DNA of 40,217 bases from Natrinema thermotolerans DSM 11552 (GCA_000337115.1 AOIR01000034.1:61025-101241); one strand, 5' to 3'; counted from the stretch's first letter, positions 27,644 to 36,923 are shown. Program-made: numbers and translations. The notes: generated from the sequence alone by a model not told the origin.

Positions 27644-29998
27644 TTATTCGACTTCGACCGTCCGGCTCGCCGTGATCGGCACCAGCGGCTCCTCCGGGAA
27701 GGCGACGCTGACGGTAAACTCGAGTTCCTCGGCATCCGCGCCGAAGACGCCGACCGGGACGGTCTCCGCGTCGCGCAGGTAGGTGTTCGAACTCGTCATT
27801 TCCACGCCGTTGACGGTCACCCGGATCCCCGCGCGGGCCGGTTTGCCGACGTTCCGAACAGTCACGTCACAGACCTCGTTCTCGCCGGTCGCGACGGTCT
27901 CGGGGAACTGCCCCCAGTCGATCTCGAGGGCGGGCAGCGACGACGCACCCTCGGCGACACGCTCGGCGACGCCTTCCGAGAGGCCGGCGTCGATCAGCCC
28001 CTCGACGCCGGCGTCGGCGACGTCGCCGGGCGTCGACAGTCCCTCTTTCGCGAGCTTGCTCGCGCGGCCCGGCCCGACGCCGTCGATGGCGGTCAGTCCG
28101 ACCGCGTCCTCGGCGACGCCGTTCTCGATGCGGGCCTCGACCCGCCGTGCGAGGTTCGCGGCGTGGGGACCGACGAACCGATCGAGGAAGGCCCCCAGCG
28201 CGGAGACGAGCCGGGTCGCGTTGCGCCGGATGGCCCACGCGTCGCTGCGCAGTTCCGCCGGCGTCGAGCCGCTCGCCGCCCCGCGCAAGATTGCGAGGAC
28301 CTTCCGCTCGCCGGCGTCGAGATCGTCGGTGTCCTCGCCGACTAAGACCGCCGATATCGCGTCGCGTTCGTCCTGTCGGGCCGACACCGAGTCGAACTCC
28401 TCGGCGGTCGCGACCGTCTCGAGGACGTTCCCGGCCGTAATCGGGCCCGATTCGGCCCGGTCACAGAGCGCGGCGAAGCGGGCGGCCGTATCCAGCCGGA
28501 GGTAGTACTTCGAGGTCAACACGCCCAACGGCGTCGCCTCGATCGAGAGGTCCTCGCCGGTCTCGACGAAGCCGCGCTCGACCAGCCCCTCGAGGCAGTC
28601 CCGGACCCGCTCGCGCAGGTTCGGAAAGTCGTACTCGTCGGGTTTGGACTGGCCGCGCACGTAGTAGAAGGTCGTCTCGAGCCAGTCCATCACGTCCTCG
28701 AGATCGGTGATCGTCCCCATCGCGATCTCGGCGTTGAGATGCGTTTCGAGGCTCTCCGCGAGCCGGGACTCGATCTCCTTGCCGTCCCGGAGCAAGCGGC
28801 GGTACTTGTCGGCCTCGCTCGAGTCACAGACGACCCAGCCGTAGCCGACGTCGTCGTACCCCGGGCGGCCGGCGCGGCCGAGCATCTGGAGGACGTCGAG
28901 CGGACTCATATCGACCTCGCCCTCGAGGGGATCGTGGTATTTCGTATCTCGGATCACGACACAGCGGGCCGGCAGGTTGACGCCCCACGCCAGCGTCGAC
29001 GTCGAAAAGAGGAGTTCGATGTGTCCCTGTTTGAACCACTCCTCGACGAGGTCCCGCTCCTCCTTCGAGAGGCCCGCGTGGTGGAAGGCGACGCCGTCGA
29101 GGATCGACTGCCGGAGGGTGTCGTTGTCGATCGCCTCCTTCAGATCGGTATGGAAATCGTAGTCCCCCCGGACGCCCATCGAGACGTCGCGTTCGGCGAT
29201 CTCGTCTCTGGCCTTCTTGGCCGCCTGCACGGTGTCCTGTCTCGAGGAGACGAAGACCAGCGCCTGGCCGTCCTCCCGGAGGTGGGGTTCGGCGAGGTCG
29301 AGCGCCCGGTAGAGCCGGCGGTACTTGTCCGCGAAGGCGTTGTCGCCGTGGGTGTAGGTCCTGACGCCCGATTTGAGATCGACAGGCCGGTACTCGTCGC
29401 CGAACTCGAAGGTGGCCTCCTCGGGGACGTCGAGCCACGCCGCCACGTCGTCGACGTTTGGCATCGTCGCCGACAGCGCGACGATGCGGGGCGCACAGAG
29501 CCGGCGCAGCCGGGAGATCGTCACCTCCAGCACCGACCCTCGTCGGTCCGCGTCCAGCAGGTGGACCTCGTCGATGACACAGACGTCGATGTCGGTGACG
29601 AAGTCGTAGCGACGGGAGTCGTGTTTGCGGGTCGCCGAGTCCAGTTTCTCGGGGGTCATCACGAGGATGTCCGCCCGGCGCGCGCGGCGGGGGTTGAGAT
29701 CGCGCTCGCCGGTGACGACGTAGACCGAGTAATCCAGCGCCTCGAAGCGGTCCCAGTCGTCCTCTTTCTCGTTGGTCAGCGCCCGCATCGGGGCGATAAA
29801 CAGCGCGGTGCCGCCGTCGGCTAAGGCCTTACAGATCGCCAGTTCCGCAAGCGCCGTCTTCCCCGAGGCCGTCGGCGCGCTCGCGACCACGTTCTCCGAC
29901 GACTCGAGCAAGGCCGGTAGAGCCTCGCGTTGCATGCGGTTGAACTCCTCGAAGGCGAAGGCGTCGGCGAACTCGGGGAGAACCTCGGCGACCTCCAT
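27644..29998 (-). CDS. Ski2-type DEAD/DEAH-box helicase with Sec63-like domain
   Basis: This 784-aa helicase resembles archaeal Hel308 relatives. Motif I is ASAPTASGKTALAE (Lys47), Ia APMRALTNEK, II DEVH, III SATMPN, IV VFVSSRQD, V STSTLAWGVNLPA and VI QMLGRAGRPGYDD. These are followed by a winged-helix region, a ratchet/Sec63-like section and helix-hairpin-helix repeats (GLTAIDGVGPGRASKLAKEG, about residues 595-640). The final about 100 residues (WGQFPETVATGENEVCDVTVRNVGKPARAGIRV pattern) look like an Ig/FN3-like beta domain, unlike classical Hel308. Expected role: unwinding in stalled-fork repair or RNA processing. The ATG at 29998 is preferred to the GTG one codon upstream. A TATA-like CCTTTGACC lies at about 30022-30030. 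Confidence 0.92.
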   Translation of the reverse strand: MEVAEVLPEFADAFAFEEFNRMQREALPALLESSENVVASAPTASGKTALAELAICKALADGGTALFIAPMRALTNEKEDDWDRFEALDYSVYVVTGERDLNPRRARRADILVMTPEKLDSATRKHDSRRYDFVTDIDVCVIDEVHLLDADRRGSVLEVTISRLRRLCAPRIVALSATMPNVDDVAAWLDVPEEATFEFGDEYRPVDLKSGVRTYTHGDNAFADKYRRLYRALDLAEPHLREDGQALVFVSSRQDTVQAAKKARDEIAERDVSMGVRGDYDFHTDLKEAIDNDTLRQSILDGVAFHHAGLSKEERDLVEEWFKQGHIELLFSTSTLAWGVNLPARCVVIRDTKYHDPLEGEVDMSPLDVLQMLGRAGRPGYDDVGYGWVVCDSSEADKYRRLLRDGKEIESRLAESLETHLNAEIAMGTITDLEDVMDWLETTFYYVRGQSKPDEYDFPNLRERVRDCLEGLVERGFVETGEDLSIEATPLGVLTSKYYLRLDTAARFAALCDRAESGPITAGNVLETVATAEEFDSVSARQDERDAISAVLVGEDTDDLDAGERKVLAILRGAASGSTPAELRSDAWAIRRNATRLVSALGAFLDRFVGPHAANLARRVEARIENGVAEDAVGLTAIDGVGPGRASKLAKEGLSTPGDVADAGVEGLIDAGLSEGVAERVAEGASSLPALEIDWGQFPETVATGENEVCDVTVRNVGKPARAGIRVTVNGVEMTSSNTYLRDAETVPVGVFGADAEELEFTVSVAFPEEPLVPITASRTVEVE

Positions 29999-30054
29999 CA
30001 CACGGACAGGAGAAGCGGCGGGTCAAAGGCGTTTCCTTCGAGGCGTCTCCCGGC

Positions 30055-30651
30055 CTACCGCGACGCGAGGACCGTCGCGATCGCGGCCCCGAGCGTGGCG
30101 AAGACGAGTGGGTAGATCACACCGCCGAGGAGGACCCCGGGTACGAGCGCCGGTGCGACCGTCCGCGTCGCTTCGATCCCGAACGCCGACACCTCGGTCG
30201 TCGATTTGGCGGCGACCGCGCCGACGCTCAGTACCGCCGAATAGCCGATCATCACCGGGAGCCCGATGGTGATGGCGTCGCCGAGTTCGCTCGCTCCCAG
30301 CCGGACGGCCAGCCCCGCCCCGGCCGCGATCAGCGCCAGCGGGACGACAACGTACAGCAGGTCCGCGGCGCCGCCCGTTCGCGCGATGAGATCGAGGGTG
30401 TCGGTCCCGCCGACCGAGCCGACCTGTCCGGTGAGTTCCACGTCGACCATGTGGGCCTCGTAGAAGTACCAGGCAGCGCCCCGCCAGTCGGCGACGCCGT
30501 CGCCGAACCGCTCGCGGACTTCGCTCCCGATCAGCAGGGCGGTGACGAGATAGCTGATCGCGGCCGTGAGGACGCCGATGCCTGCACTCGCCGCGATGCT
30601 CGATCGGCTCGATACCGCGGGTTCGCCGGCCGTCGATCGCTCCGTCGACAT
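30055..30651 (-). CDS. Multi-span haloarchaeal membrane protein
   Basis: The 198-aa product begins with a polar N-terminus (MSTERSTAGEPAVSSRSS) and has about five hydrophobic segments: AGIGVLTAAISYLVTALLIG, LLYVVVPLALIAAGAGLAV, AITIGLPVMIGYSAVLSVGAVAA, a Pro/Gly-rich one (ALVPGVLLGGVIYPLVFATLG) and a C-terminal one. An extracytoplasmic loop with AAWYFYEAHMVDVELTGQVGSVGG lies between the first two. No transporter signature is visible. It is transcribed towards the helicase gene and lies 43 bp downstream of the PH-domain gene, with a possible own TATA ATTATTG (about 30677-30683). Function unknown. Confidence 0.72.
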   Translation of the reverse strand: MSTERSTAGEPAVSSRSSIAASAGIGVLTAAISYLVTALLIGSEVRERFGDGVADWRGAAWYFYEAHMVDVELTGQVGSVGGTDTLDLIARTGGAADLLYVVVPLALIAAGAGLAVRLGASELGDAITIGLPVMIGYSAVLSVGAVAAKSTTEVSAFGIEATRTVAPALVPGVLLGGVIYPLVFATLGAAIATVLASR

Positions 30652-30694
30652 CGTATCGGTGATCCGAAACGCGCAATAATGGGTCTTGTGGTCC

Positions 30695-31210
30695 TCAGAC
30701 CGCCGACTCGTCGGTCGCAACCGCCTCGAGCTGGTCGCTGAGCCGGCTGCTCGCCCGCTCGGGACTGGGGACCCGCTCGAAGGTCAGTTCCGGCTCGCCC
30801 GAGCCAGCGGTGTAGACCGTCAGATCGCCGTACCCCAGCATGCGGCCGACCCACGACTGGCGGAGGCTGGTGTTCTGGACCCGCTCGAGGCGAAACTGGG
30901 TGACGTCCCTGGAGACGACGCCGCGTTTCTTGTAGAGTTCCGTGGAGGTGATGACGTAGCGGGTGTTCGTCCAGACGAGATAGCGGGCACCGGCGACGGC
31001 CGCGCCGACGACGGTCACGAGAACGCCGAGGATCGTCAGGGTCCCGACGCCGTCGGTCCCGCTCCAGCCGGCGAGGAGAAACCCCGCGATCGCGATCCCG
31101 ATCCCGACCGGGAGTCGCGTTCCCATCGTGACCGGATGGGGACGGCTCTCCCAGACGACGTCCTCGTCGTCGCTGATGTGGAACCAGTCGGGCGTCGAGC
31201 CGAGGGCCAT
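30695..31210 (-). CDS. PH domain-containing membrane protein (YdbS/YdbT-like, DUF304)
   Basis: The 171-aa product has two membrane helices near residues 33-50 and 58-80 (PVGIGIAIAGFLLAG, LTILGVLVTVVGAAVAG). The bacterial-type PH domain follows: TNTRYVITSTELYKKRGVVSRDVTQFRLERVQNTSLRQSWVGRMLGYGDLTVYTAG pattern. The VQNTSLRQS and YGDLTVYTAG segments are diagnostic of bPH2. Such proteins are membrane associated, of unknown role. The minus-strand gene starts at 31210, with the low-GC Tat protein divergent from it. The multi-span gene lies just downstream, so the two may be co-transcribed. Confidence 0.85.
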   Translation of the reverse strand: MALGSTPDWFHISDDEDVVWESRPHPVTMGTRLPVGIGIAIAGFLLAGWSGTDGVGTLTILGVLVTVVGAAVAGARYLVWTNTRYVITSTELYKKRGVVSRDVTQFRLERVQNTSLRQSWVGRMLGYGDLTVYTAGSGEPELTFERVPSPERASSRLSDQLEAVATDESAV

Positions 31211-31386
31211 CGGCCCCGCCTATTCCGTACCCGTCCGTAAAGCTATCGGGGTAACGGACCGGTTAACGGTCGTTGATGGCCCACTCTCCTCATTGGATAC
31301 GGACTACGAAACGCCATTCAATGAATTTGGTTGCTGTGTTCAATGAGCCAGAACGTCTTAGTGTTTTTAGCTACGGGTGACACGTA

Positions 31387-31812
31387 ATGCCCACTCGACG
31401 GGAGCTTTTGTTTACAGGTGGTGGCGCAGTTATTGGTGCTACGAGCGTCTACGCCGGTGTGTCTGCGCTCGATTCCGGATACGGCTCAGTCAGTTGGGGC
31501 AACGACCGTGACGAGGAAGTGTGGGTGAAAACGACGATCAGCTCCGCCGGCGGTCTTTTCACTGATTCTGATGTCGTGTACGAACGTCGGTATCGGATCT
31601 TTCCGACGCGACATTCCCGTAGTGGTGATACGAATATCGTCGAAACTGGAACCTACGACGTGGAAGTAGAGGTCGCGACGACGGATCGATCAGAGCGTTC
31701 GGGCCCGTTCAGTACGAGATGGACTCCTGACGGTTGTTATCATCAGAAGTTGATTATACGGGTGACTGACGACATGCGCGTTAGATTCACTCAAAAAACG
31801 TGCGGAGGATAA
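31387..31812 (+). CDS. Tat-exported hypothetical protein in a lower-GC island
   Basis: The 141-aa product begins MPTRRELLFTGGGAVIGATSVYAG, a twin-arginine type signal (TRRELLF) without a lipobox Cys. The mature part is about 115 residues, rich in beta-strand patterns (VSWGNDRDEEVWVKTTISS, YDVEVEVATTDRSERSGPF) with two Cys near the end (DGCYHQKLII, TQKTCGG) that could form a disulphide. The DNA is visibly poorer in GC (31260-31800) than the neighbours and uses more A/T-ending codons, suggesting recent acquisition. A leaderless start fits a TATA-like TGTTTTTAG at about 31360-31368. I recognise no family. Confidence 0.65.
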   Translation: MPTRRELLFTGGGAVIGATSVYAGVSALDSGYGSVSWGNDRDEEVWVKTTISSAGGLFTDSDVVYERRYRIFPTRHSRSGDTNIVETGTYDVEVEVATTDRSERSGPFSTRWTPDGCYHQKLIIRVTDDMRVRFTQKTCGG

Positions 31813-31923
31813 CGTCGTCCGGTCCGTCGTTCGACGGACGACGAGAGAGTTCCATACCGGGTCGTTGATCGGGCTCGGCCGCCGGACCACCACGGTTTTT
31901 GGCTATCGGCCCGACGTACCGGT

Positions 31924-32892
31924 ATGAGTCGCGCGCGAAAGCCCGACTGGCTGAAGAGCCGCCCCCCGTCTGGCCAGGAGTTCGCCGGCATCCGCGAGAC
32001 ACTGCGCGAGTACGACCTCCATACCGTCTGCGAGGAGGCAAACTGTCCCAATCTGGGCGAGTGCTGGTCGGGTCGTTCGGGACCCGGCGACGGGTCGGCC
32101 GACGGCGGAACGGCCACGTTCATGCTGCTGGGCGATCGCTGTTCTCGAGCCTGCAACTTCTGTGACGTACAAACGGGCGGCATGGAGCCGCTCGATCCCG
32201 ACGAGCCCGCGAACGTCGCCGACGCGATCGCCGAGATCGGGTTGGACTACGTCGTGTTGACCAGCGTCGACCGCGACGACCTTCCCGATCAGGGCGCGGG
32301 CCAGTTCGCCGAGACGATACGCGAGATCAAGGCCCGCCATCCCGGCATCCTCGTCGAGGTGTTGATCCCGGACTTCCAGGGCGAGGAACGGCTCGTCCGG
32401 AAGATCATCGACGCCGAACCGGACGTGATCGCCCACAATGTCGAGACCGTCGAGCGCTTGCAGTTCCCGGTCCGGGACCGCCGTGCGGGCTACGAACAGA
32501 GCCTCTCGGTCCTGGAACAGGTCGACCGCGAGTCCGACATCTACACGAAGACCTCGATCATGCTCGGCCACGGCGAGTACGATCACGAGGTCTATCAGAC
32601 GTTAGCGGACTGTCGCGAGCGCGGCGTCGACATCGTCACGCTGGGCCAGTACTTGCGGCCTTCGCGGGACCACCTCGCGGTCCAGCGCTACGACCACCCC
32701 GACAAGTACGAGACGTGGCGGCGCGTCGCCGAGGCGGAACTCGGCTTTCTCTACTGTGCCAGCGGTCCCATGGTCCGCTCGTCGTACAAGGCGGGCGAAC
32801 TGTTCGTCGACGCCGTGTTGCGGGAAGGCAAGAGCCTCGAGGAGGCGAGAGCCGATGCCCGTCGCTCGAGGCCCCAGCAGACGGGCCACTGA
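31924..32892 (+). CDS. lipA: Lipoyl synthase (radical SAM)
   Basis: The 322-aa enzyme inserts two sulfurs into octanoyl-lysine to make the lipoyl cofactor. Three features mark LipA: the auxiliary cluster motif CEEANCPNLGEC near residue 38, the radical-SAM motif CSRACNFC near 78, and the C-terminal SGPMVRSSYKAGE that supplies the serine ligand of the auxiliary cluster. The insert GRSGPGDGSADGG between the two Cys motifs is a small haloarchaeal addition. The TATA-like GGTTTTTGGC at about 31891-31900 fits a leaderless start at 31924. It lies 277 bp upstream of the 2-oxoacid dehydrogenase operon, on the same strand, whose E2 needs the lipoyl group. Confidence 0.96.
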   Translation: MSRARKPDWLKSRPPSGQEFAGIRETLREYDLHTVCEEANCPNLGECWSGRSGPGDGSADGGTATFMLLGDRCSRACNFCDVQTGGMEPLDPDEPANVADAIAEIGLDYVVLTSVDRDDLPDQGAGQFAETIREIKARHPGILVEVLIPDFQGEERLVRKIIDAEPDVIAHNVETVERLQFPVRDRRAGYEQSLSVLEQVDRESDIYTKTSIMLGHGEYDHEVYQTLADCRERGVDIVTLGQYLRPSRDHLAVQRYDHPDKYETWRRVAEAELGFLYCASGPMVRSSYKAGELFVDAVLREGKSLEEARADARRSRPQQTGH

Positions 32893-33169
32893 GCGACGGC
32901 CGACGGACCGTCTCGGGCCCGCCGGCTCCGTCCATCACGAGTCGCTCGCGATCGAATTTCGAGTTCGTCCAGTCCGACACCGATTCTCCGATACGAATAC
33001 AACGAACGTCAAAGAATGACCTCTTTCGCTCGCTTTCACCCGATACTGTTCGGTATTGGGCGGTGATTCGATAACTGCCAGGCAAGAATCACACCAATAG
33101 TAACGTATTTTGGGAAACTCCTTTACCTTGAGCGATAGTTCAGTAGGGTATGTACAGGTGGGTCTTCCT
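32893..33169 (+). promoter_or_regulatory. Promoter region of the 2-oxoacid dehydrogenase operon
   Basis: In this 277-bp interval, GC drops after 32960. It contains a hairpin-like element CCCGATAC-TGTTCG-GTATTGGG (33039-33060; eight pairs, one G-U wobble). This may be the lipA terminator or an operator for the operon. A TATA-like CTCCTTTACC near 33117-33126 lies about 45 bp before the GTG start at 33170. No gene is seen. Confidence 0.45.
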
Positions 33170-34279
33170 GTGAGTACGATACAACGCGATCCCCGTGAGC
33201 GAGTACAGGTTCTCGACGACACCGGCCGCGTCCTCGACGACGCCGACGTACCCGACCTCTCCGAGGACGAACTCGTCGAGATGTACGAGCAGATGCGGCT
33301 CGTGCGGCGATTCGACGAGCGGGCCGTCAGTCTCCAACGCCAGGGCCGAATGGGGACGTATCCGCCCCTGTCGGGGCAGGAGGCCGCACAGGTCGGCAGC
33401 GCTCACGCGCTCGCCGACGGCGACTGGGTCTTCCCCAGCTACCGCGAACACGGCGTCGGCCTGGTTCGCGGTCTCTCCCTTGAGCGTACCCTGTTGTACT
33501 GGATGGGCCACGAGCGGGGCAACTACATCCCCGAGGACGTCAACATGTTCTCGGTCGCGGTCCCCATCGCGACCCAGATCCCCCACGCGACCGGCGCGGC
33601 CTGGGCCTCGAAGCTCAAGGGCGAGGAGAAGGCCTTCGTCTGTTACTTCGGCGACGGCGCGACCTCGGAGGGTGACTTCCACGAGGGGCTGAACTTCGCC
33701 GGCGTCTTCGACACGCCGTCGGTCTTTTTCTGTAACAACAACCAGTGGGCGATCTCCGTGCCCCGGGAGCGCCAGACCGCGAGCGATACCCTCGCCCAGA
33801 AGGCCACCGCCTACGGCTTCGACGGGGTCCAGGTCGACGGCATGGATCCGCTGGCGGTCTACAAGGTCACCAAGGAGGCCGTCGAAAAGGCCAAAGACCC
33901 CGATGCGGACGAACTGCGACCGACGCTGATCGAAGCGGTCCAGTACCGGTTCGGTGCCCACACCACCGCCGACGACCCCTCCGTCTACCGCACCGACGAG
34001 GAGGTCGAACGCTGGAAACAGAAGGATCCCATCCCGCGTCTCGAGACGTATCTGCGCTCGACCGGGATCCTCGATGACGAGCGAGTCGACGCGATCGAGG
34101 ACCGGATCGAGGACGACGTGGCCGACGCCATCGAGGGGGCCGAGTCGTTCGACCGGCCCGACCCCGAGGAGATCTTCGCCCACGTCTACGAGGGGATGCC
34201 CCGACGGCTGCAACGGCAACTCGAGTACTTCGAATCGATTCGCGAGGAACACGGCGACGACGCGCTCTTGGAGGGCTAA
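33170..34279 (+). CDS. 2-oxoacid dehydrogenase E1 alpha subunit (pyruvate/branched-chain type)
   Basis: The 369-aa subunit is the thiamine-diphosphate-binding E1 alpha chain. It has the TPP motif [36 protein letters not shown] near residues 160-195 (GDG to NN) and the phosphorylation-loop-like [22 protein letters not shown] near 260. It decarboxylates a 2-oxoacid and passes the acyl unit to E2. I place the start at the GTG at 33170 ([16 protein letters not shown]); an ATG-initiated frame from 33110 would add 20 residues without family resemblance. It is the first gene of a four-gene operon (E1 alpha, E1 beta, E2, E3). In haloarchaea pyruvate is oxidised by ferredoxin enzymes, so the true substrate may be a branched-chain or other 2-oxoacid. 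Confidence 0.93.
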   Translation: MSTIQRDPRERVQVLDDTGRVLDDADVPDLSEDELVEMYEQMRLVRRFDERAVSLQRQGRMGTYPPLSGQEAAQVGSAHALADGDWVFPSYREHGVGLVRGLSLERTLLYWMGHERGNYIPEDVNMFSVAVPIATQIPHATGAAWASKLKGEEKAFVCYFGDGATSEGDFHEGLNFAGVFDTPSVFFCNNNQWAISVPRERQTASDTLAQKATAYGFDGVQVDGMDPLAVYKVTKEAVEKAKDPDADELRPTLIEAVQYRFGAHTTADDPSVYRTDEEVERWKQKDPIPRLETYLRSTGILDDERVDAIEDRIEDDVADAIEGAESFDRPDPEEIFAHVYEGMPRRLQRQLEYFESIREEHGDDALLEG

Positions 34280-34282
34280 CAC

Positions 34283-35272
34283 ATGGCAGCAGAATCAGAG
34301 AGTCTGACGCTGGTACAGGCGGTCCGGGACGGACTGCACACCGAGATGGAACGCGACGACGACGTCATCGTCATGGGCGAAGACGTCGGGAAAAACGGCG
34401 GCGTCTTCCGCGCGACCGAGGGGCTCTACGACGAATTCGGTGACGACCGAGTCGTCGACACTCCGCTGGCCGAATCGGGCATCATCGGCACAGCGATCGG
34501 GATGGCCGCCTACGGGATGCGGCCGGTCCCCGAAATCCAGTTTCTGGGCTTTATCTATCCTGGATTCGACCAGATCGTCTCGCACGCGGCGCGCCTGCGA
34601 ACGCGCTCGCGCGGGCGATTCACGTGCCCGATGGTGATCCGGGCCCCCTACGGCGGCGGCATCCGCGCCCCGGAACACCACTCCGAGTCGACCGAGGCGA
34701 TGTTCGTCCACCAGCCCGGGCTCAAGGTCGTCGTTCCCTCGACTCCCTACGACACCAAGGGGCTGTTGATCAGCGCGATCCGAAGTCCGGATCCGGTGAT
34801 GTTCCTCGAGCCGAAGCTGATCTATCGGGCGTTCCGCGACGACGTCCCGAACGAATCCTACGAGGTACCGCTCGGCGAGGCGGCCGTCCGCCGCGAGGGG
34901 TCGGACGTCTCGGTCTATACGTGGGGCGCGATGACCAGACCGACCCTCGAGGCCGCCGAGAACCTCGCCGAAGAGGGGATCGACGCCGAGGTCGTCGACT
35001 TACGGACGCTGTCGCCGCTGGACGAGGAGACGATCGTCGAGTCCTTCGAGAAGACCGGCCGCGCGGCGGTCGTCCACGAGGCCCCGAAGACCGGCGGGCT
35101 GGGCGCGGAGATCACCGCCACCTTACAGGAAGAGTCGCTGCTGTATCAGGAAGCGCCGATCGAACGAGTCACCGGGTTCGACACCCCGTTCCCGCTGTAT
35201 GCCCTCGAGGACTACTACCTCCCCGAGGCGGCGCGCATCGAGGACGGCATTCGACGGGCTGCGGGGTTCTAA
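34283..35272 (+). CDS. 2-oxoacid dehydrogenase E1 beta subunit
   Basis: The 329-aa E1 beta chain (transketolase pyrimidine-binding fold) pairs with E1 alpha as alpha2-beta2 and completes the thiamine site. Landmarks are VMGEDVGKNGGVFRATEGLYDEFG at residue 30, DTPLAESGIIGTAIGMAAYGMRPVPEIQF near 60, and APYGGGIRAPEHHSESTEAMFVHQPGLKVVVPSTPYD near 130. The C-terminal domain has DLRTLSPLDEETIVES and an acidic VVHEAPKTGGLGAEI. The ATG follows the E1 alpha stop by three bases and the E2 ATG follows this stop after one base, so all three are translated from one mRNA. Confidence 0.95.
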   Translation: MAAESESLTLVQAVRDGLHTEMERDDDVIVMGEDVGKNGGVFRATEGLYDEFGDDRVVDTPLAESGIIGTAIGMAAYGMRPVPEIQFLGFIYPGFDQIVSHAARLRTRSRGRFTCPMVIRAPYGGGIRAPEHHSESTEAMFVHQPGLKVVVPSTPYDTKGLLISAIRSPDPVMFLEPKLIYRAFRDDVPNESYEVPLGEAAVRREGSDVSVYTWGAMTRPTLEAAENLAEEGIDAEVVDLRTLSPLDEETIVESFEKTGRAAVVHEAPKTGGLGAEITATLQEESLLYQEAPIERVTGFDTPFPLYALEDYYLPEAARIEDGIRRAAGF

Positions 35273-35273
35273 C

Positions 35274-36923
35274 ATGGTCAGGGAGTTCGAACTACCGGAC
35301 GTCGGCGAAGGGGTCGCGGAGGGCGAACTGGTCTCGTGGCTGGTCGAACCGGGCGATGCTGTCACGGAGGACCAGCCGGTCGCGGAGGTCGAGACCGACA
35401 AGGCCCTCGTGGAGGTCCCCGCGCCGGTCGACGGCACGGTCCGTGAGTTACACGTCGAGGCGGGCGAGGTCGTCCCGGTCGGGACGGTGATCATCTCGTT
35501 CGACGTGGAGGGCGAGGCGCCACGCGCCTCGGAAGAAGCGAGCGGCGAAGCCGCGAGCGAGGGAGCCACGGAGCAGCCCGAATCGGAGCAGGCGTCGACG
35601 AGCGAACCCGCCGGCGATCCCGGTGCGACCGACGCAGACGCCGAGGACGCCGCGCCGCCGGACGACCGCGTCTTCGCGCCCCCGCGCGTCCGCCGCATGG
35701 CCCGCGAGCGGGGGATCGACCTCTCGAGCGTTCGGGGGAGCGGTCCCGGCGGGCGGATTACCGCGGGCGACGTGCGGGCCGCGGCAGGCGGCGAGTCCGC
35801 CGGCGAAACGGCAGGGTCGCAGTCCCAGAGCGCCGGCGCGACGGCAGGTGAGGCCGCGTCCGAGACGGCCGATTCGACCGCGACCGGTACTACTGGGGAG
35901 ACGGCCACCGAGAGCGCGGCGACGGCAACCGCGGACTCGAGCGCCCGGCGACACGAGACGCCAGGGCAGGTCAACTCCGCAGACCGCGACAAAACGCTGG
36001 CAGCGCCCGCAACCCGTCGGATCGCCCAGGAGGAAGGCGTCGATATCGACGCCATCCCGACTGACGAGGAGCGCGACGGCGAGGCCTTTGTCACGCCCGA
36101 AGCGGTCCGTGAGTACGCTGCGGCCCAGCGACAGGCACAGGAGGCCGACCGCGAATCGCTCGAGGCGGGCGAACCGGTCGGGACGACGGGCGCTGACTTC
36201 GCCGAGGGCGAGCGCGAACGTCGCGAGCCGTTTACGGGTGTGCGCAAGACGATCGCCGACGCAATGGTCGAGTCCAAGTACAGCGCGCCCCACGTCACTC
36301 ACCACGACGAGGTCGACGTGACCGAACTCGTCGCGGCCCGCGAGGACCTCAAACCGCGCGCCGAGGAGCGTGGCATCCGGCTGACCTACATGCCGTTCAT
36401 CATGAAGGCCGTCATCGCGGCGCTGCACGAATACCCCGAGATGAACGCCGTCATCGACGAGGCCAGCGAGGAGATCGTCTACCGCGATTACTACAACATC
36501 GGGGTCGCGACCGCGACCGACGTCGGACTGATGGTCCCAGTGATCGAGGACGCCGATCGGAAGGGGCTCTTGCAACTCTCCTCGGAGATGAACGAGGTCG
36601 TCCAGAAGGCCCGCGACCGGACGATCAGTCCCGACGAACTCCGGGGCTCGACGTTTACCATCACCAACATCGGCGGCATCGGCGGCGAGTACGCCACGCC
36701 GATCATCAACTACCCCGAGGCGGGCATTCTCGCGATCGGGGAGATCAAGCGCAAACCCCGCGTTGTCACCGACGAGGACGGCACCGAGTCGATCGAACCC
36801 CGTTCCGTGATGACCCTCTCGCTGTCGTTCGACCACCGGCTGATCGACGGTGCGGTCGGCGCACAGTTTACGAACACCGTCATGGAGTACCTCGAGAACC
36901 CGCATCTACTATTGCTCGAGTAA
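35274..36923 (+). CDS. 2-oxoacid dehydrogenase E2, dihydrolipoyl acyltransferase
   Basis: The 549-aa transacylase core protein has four parts. Residues 1-80 are the lipoyl domain with the modified Lys43 in VETDKALVEV. A flexible linker (about 80-130, Glu/Ala/Ser-rich) contains the palindrome-derived segment described separately. The peripheral-subunit-binding domain follows at about 132-170 (FAPPRVRRMARERGIDLSSVRGSGPGGRITAGDV), and a second, degenerate copy lies at about 241-285 (TLAAPATRRIAQEEGVDIDAI). The catalytic domain from about 310 ends with HRLIDGA, the HxxxDG active site. E2 receives the acyl group from E1 and passes it to CoA. It lies downstream of E1 beta and upstream of E3 in the operon. 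Confidence 0.95.
   Translation: MVREFELPDVGEGVAEGELVSWLVEPGDAVTEDQPVAEVETDKALVEVPAPVDGTVRELHVEAGEVVPVGTVIISFDVEGEAPRASEEASGEAASEGATEQPESEQASTSEPAGDPGATDADAEDAAPPDDRVFAPPRVRRMARERGIDLSSVRGSGPGGRITAGDVRAAAGGESAGETAGSQSQSAGATAGEAASETADSTATGTTGETATESAATATADSSARRHETPGQVNSADRDKTLAAPATRRIAQEEGVDIDAIPTDEERDGEAFVTPEAVREYAAAQRQAQEADRESLEAGEPVGTTGADFAEGERERREPFTGVRKTIADAMVESKYSAPHVTHHDEVDVTELVAAREDLKPRAEERGIRLTYMPFIMKAVIAALHEYPEMNAVIDEASEEIVYRDYYNIGVATATDVGLMVPVIEDADRKGLLQLSSEMNEVVQKARDRTISPDELRGSTFTITNIGGIGGEYATPIINYPEAGILAIGEIKRKPRVVTDEDGTESIEPRSVMTLSLSFDHRLIDGAVGAQFTNTVMEYLENPHLLLLE
35513..35559 (+). repeat. 47-bp palindromic element in the E2 linker (copy 1)
   Basis: CGAGGCGC-CAC-GCGCCTCG (35513-35531) and GCGGC-GAA-GCCGC (35542-35554) are two adjacent hairpins in the coding sequence of the E2 linker, read in frame as GEAPRASEEASGEAAS. 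A second copy of the same length and frame is in the E3 gene at 37798-37844, identical at 39 of 47 positions. Confidence 0.8.

Noticed and set aside
33140-34282. Minus-strand open frame opposite E1 alpha (380 codons)
   Set aside because: Antisense to a recognised operon gene and without domain resemblance.
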